A stretch of 64,000 nucleotides of DNA from Paraspadella gotoi. Its lineage: Eukaryota > Chaetognatha. Shown here piece after piece: positions 28,301 to 39,200 of the stretch. The translations under genes were made by a program, and so were the position numbers. Within the stretch, counting starts at the first letter, position 1, and every line of letters begins with the position of its first letter. The notes below the pieces were generated by a model. The model was not told where the DNA came from. It searched no databases and saw nothing but the letters and a program-made list of their open reading frames with translations. The DNA lies in the NCBI GenBank assembly GCA_051294375.1, contig CM119267.1:26624872-26688871 (forward strand), given 5' to 3'.

Positions 28301-31300
28301 AGTTGATGAAAATAATTTCAAACTTTTTCTAAATCTTATACACAACGAAAAAGAAAGGATTACAATACAAGATTTCATTTCAAAAACTCTACGAACTACC
28401 AATACACCCTAACTACCCCTATCCACCCCTTAGACCTGACCACCCTTAACCCAATTGCTAACCGTTTAAAAATATCATCAAAATAGCAATTAAAATAAAT
28501 TTAAAACAATTATTCTTGCAAAACTGAAGACAGCGCCGCCTAGAACTCATGCTCGCCAAGTCCGTCCCGCCGCGGCTCGAGGATTGGCTCCCGGCCGGGT
28601 GAGACGGGGAAGAGTTACTTGGTGGTGGCAGCGAAGCCTTTGGCGTAGTTCGCAGTGATAGTCGGTCTTGACTCTTGGGAAGGCGGTCACGGCGGCGGTC
28701 GTGAGTTGCCCAATAGAGTGGACCACTAAAGAACAAAAAAATTATTTGAATGATCAAACAAGGATCTTTAGACGTGAGATAGTATAATTAACTAGTACAA
28801 AAAATATTTTGTTCATATTGTCTCGGGAACAGTATAGTTCGTAAAGTATAGTATAAAAAAATACAATATATTTGTAGTAACATTCTTATAAAATGAAGAG
28901 GCGGCGGCGCGGAATAATGGAACCAAGATGGCGACGGAGGCGGCGCTGAAGAAAGGTTATATGACAGAGATGGAGGTTTGCTGAAAACACCGGAAAGTGA
29001 TCTCCCGGCGCCGAAAAACGGCGTCGTTGAGCGAGACGAATTCGGGGTCCGAGAAACGAAGAAAAAGACGCTCTTCAACTTCAGAGACAAGATTCGGTGT
29101 TGTCGGGGTCGGAGGCAGCGATACGAATGAGAGAGACGTCAGAGCAAATTCTAAATATAGGAAATTAAATAATCAATTAGTCAATAGTTATCTAATTTAA
29201 TTGGAGAAACATTAGAAGTATTGGGAGACTAGGTGAAGTAAAGTTTGATTTAACAATTTACGATAATAGATTAGACAAACAACAACACGCAACCTTAAAC
29301 GTGAGACGAAGCTCAGGGACTGCTTATATACGATATTTTCACTTACAATTATTGTGTCTCTTCAATGATCTCATTCTATTGCCCAATGCTCATCAATTTT
29401 TTGGTCAACCAAATTATTAACTTCTCGGCTACGATTATATGTTGAATGTCAGTTTTAGAGTGATCATGTAACTACTATTTCAAAAAACTGTTGATGCATT
29501 TTAAACAGAGATAAATTTTAAAACACTTGCAAATCCACCTGTTTCGAAACGGCGAAGAACCCCGTCGTAGACCTCACAGAGAGGGAGACGTCGTCAGGAA
29601 AAAAGCGGTGCTGAAAACCGGGATCGCAGGCGCCGTAATATTTATTTAAATTGTTTATTTACTTGGCGTCTTGTCGATATTTAATTGAGTACTTTATTAA
29701 AATAAAGCATATAGATAGTCAAACAGACAGTCAATAAATACTACTGCTAATTAATAAAAGTAATAATCACTATAAAACAAACAGTTACAATTAATCACGA
29801 AATCAAATCCCGATGACGAGCCGAAAGTCAATACCAAGTGTCCGTTCGCGAGTGATACCAAAAAAATATTGTTGGAGAACTACTGGAAGCTTTTTATGCA
29901 TAAGTTTGTGTTTAATTAATTTACAATTCTATGTTGAATTTTTTATCTAACACAGTAAAATTGGCGAAAAAAGACCATTTTAGACGTGTTCTTGAGTGCA
30001 ATAAATTTTATATTAAACTTTTAAAGAGACATAGAAATAATTGGTAAGCGATTTGTAATGAGCGGGATTCAAGAGTATATTTACAGAAGATATTTGGCAA
30101 ATAAGTAAACGATGACCTCAGAGCATAAACAATATAAACAATATCTTCGACCAAAGTGGCAAAGTGTCTTCCACAACATCATAAGAAATCCCTATTAATG
30201 GTCTAATTAATGACGTATCTGATTTATAGTAATGTTTAAAAAATTTTGAGTAATGATTTTTTATTTATTTTTTTATTTGTAAATTTAAGTTTTCTTTGTG
30301 CATTCGTCTAATAAGGAAACAAGTTAGAGCAAACAATGTCGGATCTGCCTACGATAATTAAGCGGTAATAAGCTAATCAGATGATAAATGACGATAATTC
30401 TTTTAATCTGTGATCATAACAGATCGTACAATACCTAACCAATGGCTGCACAAGTGCACAACTGCACATAGAAAAATTGCAAGCGATTTATATGTATAAC
30501 TATTATAATTTTTTCAACTTTTTTTTAACTTGCAACATTTTTTCAACTAAACTTTATATTCTGCTCAACCACACACTTTCCTACACACACACAAAATTTC
30601 ATCTCATTCTATCCATCTAATTATGAATAATTTGAATAATTATGGGTTAAAATTAGTATAAATATTCAAGAAAATGTGACTTATATATTTCATCAAAATT
30701 TATATCCAGGTTCGTCACACAATTTCCTACAAAATTTCATCTCAATCTATCCATTCAGTTATTAATAATTATGTAATTATGGGTTAAAATTATAAAGAAA
30801 TGCAAAGTTTTTGAATTTGTTACAACAAATTTATTTATAAATATGGACATGTTTTGGCTTACATTTTTGAGCCTTAAAATTAATAAAAAGATTAAAGTAA
30901 AAGTTACTTATGTTTTTCCATTTAAACTTATTTCCACTCGCACGATTCCATGTTCAGCTCTATCAAACACTTTTTTACCCACACACAAAATTTCATTCCA
31001 ATCCAACAATCCAATCACGAGTAATTTGAGTTATTTTATAAGGGGGACGGACAGACATACAAACTTTTTTTTGGAATAATTTATTATAATTTGATGTCCA
31101 GACATGATTTAAGTTAAAGCCCGACAAGATTGAGGGGGCAGACCGACAGACCGACAGTGAATTATATAGTCGGAATTTGCTGATAAGCAGATCTGACTAA
31201 AAATGCTGTCCTGACCATGTTCATGACTGTCTTGAATAAATATTTTATATTATAAGGATTCCCAGTTAACGCTTCATTTAATGGTTAAATAAATTTAAAT

Positions 31301-33203
31301 AATTTAAAATAATTAATAAGTAATTAATTTATAATAATTATATTTTTAAAAAGGAGTCGGAGCATTAAAGAAAGGTTTTACATAAGTATATATAAAATTA
31401 ATTGGTAAACTAAAATCCACCAATCGTTCATCAGCGGCCATTAGTGCAGGAGGCAAGTCATTTGCCTCCCAACCCAAAGGTCCGGGGTCGGTGGTCGCCT
31501 TGCAGTTAAGAGGGACGGGGCATTTAACCCGCCTATAACACGGTGTTCCAGCCTGATCTGAAGCTCAGGGACTGTTTATATTGAACGGTTCTGTCACTAA
31601 CTTTTGTCTCTCTATCTTTCTAGTTAACTTACACTTATTCTTAATTTATTCTGAACCTTAGTTTTACCCAAATATTAATATAACCAAATTAAAAAATAAT
31701 AAAAAATCATATCTGAATTAATTAATTAATTAATTAATTCCTTTAATTTTTTGTTTATGAAAAATTATCCTTTTCTGTTTGTTTTGTTACTTTTCTTTTT
31801 CCATTAATTTTTTAAGAAGACCAAATAACCAACGAGGTTAAAAAACAAAGCAATGTTTAATCCTTTAAATTAAACTCATTCTGACTATATAATTTTTTTT
31901 ATAATCATATAAAAAAATTTGTTGTGAAAAATTAAAAAATTGTTTTGTCTAAAGAAAGTAGTTAAATTTTTTTTTATAAAAAAATAAAATTTAAATTTAA
32001 AAAAATACTCTTTTCGTTGTTTTTTGAGGTATTAGGACAAAAACAGTTTTTATTTGACAACGATTTAATTGACACAATTTAGTCAGACATGTTTCGGCTC
32101 TTTCTTTTAGAGCCTTCATCAGTGCTTTTGACAATCAATATTTAGTCTCTGTTGAAGTAAGTTTTGAGAGAGAGAGAGAGAGAAAAAAATTTCCAACAAA
32201 GATAAGGTAAGGGACAGTGGTCAGATGTGAGGACAGCTGAAGGTAAGGAGAGGGAAGAAGTAAGTCTTTGAAAAATGAAAAAGAGTGAGAGAGAGAGAGA
32301 GAGCAAAGCAAAAATTTAAACAATACATTTAGCAATGTACAACAGAGATAAAGTGCATTAAATAATCTAAATATAAACTGAAATTAAATGTTAACAACAG
32401 AAATAAATAAGTTAGTAGAATAAAGTGAAATTTGAAATAGAAAATAAGTGGTGAGGGATAGATAAGTAAAGAAAAGTGAAAGTAAGTAAAAGAAAGAGCT
32501 CAAAAATGAGGCCTCTCAGCAGGCAATGGACGTCCGATACCTTTCCTGAGCCTGTAGCAACTTGGCGCGACTCTCCTCGCGCTGAGCGTCGCCCAAAACG
32601 ACGGCTACAGGAGGAGGGAGAGGAGTCTGTATCTCCTATAGCAAAACAGGCCAGAACAGGCAACTGCCTGCCTCACCGTCAGGTGAGAGGAGGGCTGTCG
32701 GCAGGCTTATCAGGCCAAAGGGATATACGAGTAGCATTTGGCATTTTCCCAGGCGGATCTCTTCCGGATCCCAGCATGACAAACTCAACATATATACCCT
32801 CGCAACCTATGACAGGCCAATGACCCAACCTTATCGTCAACGTCCTCCATTTGCCGGGGGGGCTAGCTCATTTTTGAGCTCTTTCTTTTACTTACTTTCA
32901 CTTTTCTTTACTTATCTATCCCTCACCACTTATTTTCTATTTCAAATTTCACTTTATTCTACTAACTTATTTATTTCTGTTGTTAACATTTAATTTCAGT
33001 TTATATTTAGATTATTTAATGCACTTTATCTCTGTTGTACATTGCTAAATGTATTGTTTAAATTTTTGCTTTGCTCTCTCTCTCTCTCTCTCACTCTTTT
33101 TCATTTTTCAAAGACTTACTTCTTCCTCTCCTTACCTTCAGCTGTCCTCACATCTGACCACTGTCCCTTACCTTATTCTTTGTTGGAAACTCTCCCTCAA
33201 TTT

Positions 33204-33234
<31 letters not shown>

Positions 33235-36200
33235 TCTCTCAAAACTTACTTCAACAGAGACTAAATATTGATTGTCAAAAGCACTGATGAAGGCTCTAAG
33301 AGAAAGAGCCGAAACATGTCTGACTAAATTGTGTCAATTAAATCGTTGTCAAATAAAACTGTTTTTGTCCTAATAACTTTTATTACAAAAATTTTTAAAA
33401 AAAATTAAGAATGAATAAAAATTTAAAATATTGATTAATTTTATTTAAAGATTTTTTAAAAATGATATTTAAACCATAAAGCCCTTTGAAATAATATAAA
33501 TATAAAAAAAATTATATACTTATACTAGATTTAAAATTATTATAATTAAAAATTAATATATAAATTAATTTTGTTTTTACCAATAAGGGTTAAAGGTAGT
33601 TAAGGTTAAGGTTTTTTAAAAATAAAAAAAATTTAAAAATCTTGTAATAATATTTTTTTATTTATTTTTTTAATCTTTACCCGAATCCGTTTTTAAAAAT
33701 TCTGATTTAAAAAAAAATTTGTATGATTTATAATAATACGATAAATTTTAAATGCTTTTATATTATTAACTATATATAAAATCTGAAATTTTGTTTTAAT
33801 TTCATCCGACAGGGATGCTCTAACATTATTTATGAAATTGGTACAACCAATATAAAAAACTATTCATCCATTTAATATTATATAATATATTATAGAACTT
33901 TTAGTTTTTACTTTATTCCGCTCTAAAGATCAAATATATTTTTTTTTATAATTAAATTTTTATTTCCATTATTATAAAAAAAATTTTGACAACTTTTCCA
34001 AATAAAAAAAAATATTGAAAAGACTGGTTTTATAACGTACCATACCTATAGCAGTATCACCTCGTGGCAACAGCAAGTTCATCTAATTCAGAACTTTGGA
34101 TCTGGCAATAAGCCTAAACCTACAAACTGGTTACCCCATCCATCCTACTTTCTACATGACAACAAGGGACGCATATTGGGATGGTGCATTAATCCACTGA
34201 GCCACTACGATGGAAACAGCTTTAATCTATGATGATAAAAGTATGAAACAATTACCATTCAAATTTTATTGATAATAAACCCATAAACTTTTATAAATCA
34301 TTTATATCAATGGGTCCCCTTAAAAAAAAACTTGCTCTTCGTTTTTCCATAGACCTCTGAAACGTATTAATCTCCAGGAATGCCCCATACAGATATTTGA
34401 TGCTGAATTTGTTTAATTAATATCATATTATAAATATTTAATAATAAGAGACTCATTTAAAATTAATTTGGGCTAAATTTTACTTTCGCCGACCGGAATT
34501 TTGGCGTCTTTTGAAAAATTACTTAAAAATACTTTTTTTAAAAATATTACCGAATTACCCTAACCCTAAACCTTCTAAACCCTAACCACCTTGACCCCCT
34601 CCCTAACCCCGGTCGGCAAAGGTAAAAGTAACCCTTAATTAGTTCTAATCAGATTTTTTGTACCAATCAACTTTAACGGCCTATAACTTTAGAACCCTTT
34701 GCTTAATTTTAATAGGACTTGGACCAATCGCTTCATCTTTCAATAAGCTTTTTTTTATGTTTCTATATCTTGGTGAAATTCAGCCATCCAATATAGGTTT
34801 TCTCGTTGTGAAACAAGTGGCTACTTTTTTTTGCGCCGCAGTGTCGTCGTGACTCCTGGTCAAAACACCACAGTTTTACCAAACATTCAAATTTAAAAAA
34901 AAATAACAATAAATGTACATATTTAACGCGAAATCTATCTTTTCATTATACTTTTCGTAAAAAAAACCCAAAAAATTGGGTGGGAATAATGTTTATAAAC
35001 ACGAAAATCAACAACTCCTCTGATTCGTGAACCGCGGCTCGACGAAGTGCCATGGCTCTCGGATTGACTCCTGCGGTAACGTAAGTTATGCGCGTTCAGG
35101 GCCGTGTAAAGAATCCCAGAGCCAACAAAAGTCAAGGATTTCCTCGTATTTATATTAAAAACACGATTGCTCCACGATTGCTCCACCGGGAAACAAATGA
35201 CAACGCTCAAATTGATCTCTCGGTCAGTTTAAAAGAATTAATTCAGGACGGCGATACGTGGAAAACAAAGCCCAAAAAACCAGTTAATTGGATTGTTAAA
35301 TTAAACAAGCAAGCTTGGTAAAATTTAAAAAAAAATAGATACCCTGTCTTAGATAAGACAAGAGTCTATCTGACTGTGTAACCATACCCATTTATTTAGT
35401 CTATGATAGGAGAACGAGTAAGTTCAAGTTACGGAAGCTAAAACTCCGTAAAACCAGTTCACTTTGGGTCCACCGTAACATATCAAGATGACCGAATATT
35501 TAAATTGCTCCACCGGCACTGGCTTCCCAAGACGACCCGCTTTCGAAATATAACCATGTTTATAATATTTTATTTGGTTTTCTGATGGAAAACTGGGCTT
35601 GACCAAAAAAAAGCATGAAAACTCGGAATCCTGATCCCCGCTCGCCCGAAACGAATGTTTTCTCTATACTAAATACTTATAAAAATTTTAAAATCAAAAT
35701 ACTAAAATTTCAAAATGGGCTTTTCTTAAATTTAATGACAGATTTGAATTCCTCGTTAAAAGTTGATGGAAGAAAATATGAGTAATTTTTTAAAATTTTA
35801 AAAACTAAATTTAATAGATAAACAAGTTTTCAGTTATAAATATTTAGAGAAAAGTTTATATTACGAGGAAATCCAGCTTCTCCACCTTTTCCCAATGCTC
35901 TTTTGTCTTTTTTACTGACGCAAGAATTTTCAGCGATTACAGCGACATCTTTTATTTTAGACTTTTGTTATATATATACTTAAGTACAGATTCCGGGGCA
36001 GATTCTGATTGGTTCATCCGATTTCGATAGATTCTAATTACGATTTATCGATGTGAACTATCAGATCTGTCCATTCTTTCACTTTTAATTCTCTAGAAAT
36101 CTCGGAATCTTTAGTTTTAAAAAACTATTTGGTAATTGCTGGATTGGAGGACCTTTCTGTGAGAGAAGCAACTTTTTGTTACTATTTTGGCTTCAGAAAC

Positions 36201-39200
36201 AAGAAAGATTCTTTAATTTTTATATATATTTGCTGAGTTTGTACTAAATGTTTTATTATCATTTGCCCAGGACTTCCAACTCAACCTCTAAAAATTTGAT
36301 ATTCAAAAATAAAATTTGTTATGAATTATAGTAATTAATTGAATTATCTTTAAATGTTTCTCTGAGGTAGGACTAAGCTCTGACGAAAAAAGCCAGAGGT
36401 TTTTTAAATATATTCTTTTACCGGCCAATGTAGAAAGATGGCAATATTGCTATTGTTAAGTTTCAAAAAAATCCGACCATAAATATTAACCAAAATCTTC
36501 TGAACATCCACCCCTTTGGAAGATTTTCGCCATAGAAGATTTTTCCCGAATCTGACTCCCGGTTGAAAACTCTTAGAATTCCGATCGTTAGCTCCTCTTT
36601 TACTTTTACTTTAAATAAAATTTCACCAAAATGGATCTATCACTTTACCATGATTGTATCATATTAAAATAACTAAATAAAATGTAAAAAAAAATTTTGA
36701 GAGCCCTTCAGACATATGGCTATCGGATTCCTGAATTCGAAGTTTATTGTAAAATTACAAAAAACCTTAAATGCCTTTACATTGTATTGAAGTTAAGGCC
36801 AGGGATCACTCAACCTAAAATTGAAGAAATCTTAATTTACTGTATCTTTATCATTTTCTCACATCTTGTAAGAGGTTTTCTATTAAAAAATAATCGAAAA
36901 CCTTTAAAAATCTACCTAAAATGTTCATAAAAATTTAAACAAATTTTTTTCTTCGGTAAAACTAGATTTTCAAGAGAAAAATATTTTTTTATATGTAAGC
37001 TAAATTTCTACAACCAAATTTTTAACTTAAAACTGATTCTTTACAGTAAGCTCAATTTCTACTTCTTATATTTAATTCTTCCTTTGTACAAGTACATACT
37101 TGGAGTTGTATCACTAATAATTCTAAAAACAAACTACTCTACACATTTTTCAGATGGGTTTTTATGCTTTTATGAGTTTTATGAGTTAAAAAACTTATCA
37201 AATTTATTTCAATTTGACTTTTTACTTTATATAAATGTTTATATCATAAAATAGTTTCCCTATTTTCTAGGGAATTTCTGAAAAAAAAATCAAATTTGAA
37301 TTAAAAAAAATAAAAACAGTAAGCCATTTTTTTAAAACATCGGCGTTGAACAAACTCCATCATCACATCCCGTTCTTGTGTATGTTGTGGTGAATCTTGC
37401 AAAAGTTAATGAGTACAGAATTTAACTTTCTTGACCAAGTGAAGTTAAAAACGAAGAGTTGCAGCTCAAACCACTGGACTCTTCTCGAAGAAAAAAATAT
37501 CTTGGGCAAGAAAGGAAAGGAAGGGGAAATTCTATGAGCGCGTTTTTGGAAAAATGTTTTTCGTTTCAAAAATATCAAGGAATTTATCCCAAAAATCGAT
37601 TAAAATAATCAAATTTTCTATGAAGGAAGGCAAATTTTGAAAGTATCTTTTCATAGAATTGGAGTTCGTGACCTAAAAGTAATCCATGCCAAATTTCATG
37701 AGAAACCGCCTTACCGTTTGGGCTGCAACTCTTCAAATAGGTTTCTTTTATTTTATATTGTACCAAAAAAATCGAAAAAACGATAACGCCTTTGAAAAAA
37801 TAGTAAAGTGAATACATTTTTAGAATCGTCAGGAGCTCTCCTTTCGAAATCCGAGCTCGGTTTTAGCCTAATTATAATTTGAATTGAGTGATCCCGGACC
37901 TTAAGAAATCCCTTTATTTTATTTTAAAAAATTGCGTTGAAAATATTTTCCCGAGAGGACCAGTCCATTTGAATCTGATAGTTTGATGTCAAAATGATGG
38001 CTATTTGACAAGAGAAAAAAAATGCGAGCCCTTCAGATGCAACAGATTCGAAAACTAGCGTTTTTCCATCTTTTTTTTACTGGAATTTTTCTCAGGAGCG
38101 TTTATATTGTTTGGTAGTCAGATTTGAACGAAAATCTCCATTGAAAAAATCTTCCATCTCTAAGAACGACGTCAGCTGCTCCTTAAAAAACAATGCAGTC
38201 AGAATCTCCTCTGTTTAAGCTGTCGTTTGATATCAAAAACTTAAAACTTTTCTGTCCATGTTTGTTTGTCCGTCCTTTTTCCCGTAGAACGCTAGATGTA
38301 GTTCAGTGCGAAATCGCCAAATCGCGACTTAGCCATGACGCCCTCGCCATTTGGCGATTTAGCTGTGAACTAGAACATTATGATCAGATGGGAAAAGTTT
38401 TATGGGCGATGATAGGTTCAAGGTTCATGCTTGGCCTTGGACGCGAAGCGGAGGTTAGGGCTAGGGGAGGGACTTATGTGGGATGCTAGGATAGAAATGA
38501 TTTATATTTTAATTAAAAATTTTAATTTAGACTTTAGAAAAACTTTTTTTATTAAAAAAATATTTGTTAACATATTCATTGTTTGATTATTTCTTTTTTG
38601 TTGTTTAGAGATTACAAAGAAAATTTAATGAATTTGTTAACAATGATAAAACAAAAATTGTTAACAAATTCATTAAATTTTTTTGTTAATATAAATTTTT
38701 TTTTATAAATCTAAAAATGCAATAAACAAGTACAACACAATGATTATTAGGAGAAAAACAATTTTTATTTGTTTTGACAAGGAATTCTTTTATGGCAATG
38801 TTGACAGGACATGTTCGAACTCGTGTATTTTTAGAGTCTTCATCAGTGTCTTGACAATATTCAAGTTTTTCTCTTTAACATTGAGTTTCAGAGAAGAGAG
38901 AGAGAGAAGTGTGTTTCCAACAAAGAATTGAGTAAAGGACAGTGGTCCAGATTGTGAGGACAGGGTGAAGGTAAGAACAGGCAGGAGGTGAGTTTTGGTG
39001 AAATTTGAAATTGAGGAGAATGGAAGAGAAGAGAGAGAGAGAGAGAGAGAAAATCTTTACATTGGACAATGTTACACAATGATAGGGAAAGAGAATAAAT
39101 TATAAACTAAAGATTTTTTAAACTAATAATAACAAATAAATTATCAAGTTGAAACATGTCCAACTATAAATAAAATTCTGTGGCAAACAACAAACTTTGT

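Larger units (their letters stand above)
32031..33374. mobile_element. Family C fold-back element, most complete copy
   Basis: Ends attaggacaaaaacag and ctgtttttgtcctaat are inverted repeats. Arms (about 32031-32510 and 32865-33374) share caacgatttaattgacacaa, hammerhead, GA/CT tract, tttccaacaaag, gtcagatgtgaggacagctg, aatgtacaacagagataaag and agctcaaaaatgag. The centre carries the full-length ORF. Confidence 0.88.

Noticed and set aside
35081-35099. 19-nt micro-intron (gtaagt...cag) before the small ORF at 35088
   Set aside because: The edges look like splice sites but the length is far below any intron seen here; a plain ATG start is simpler.
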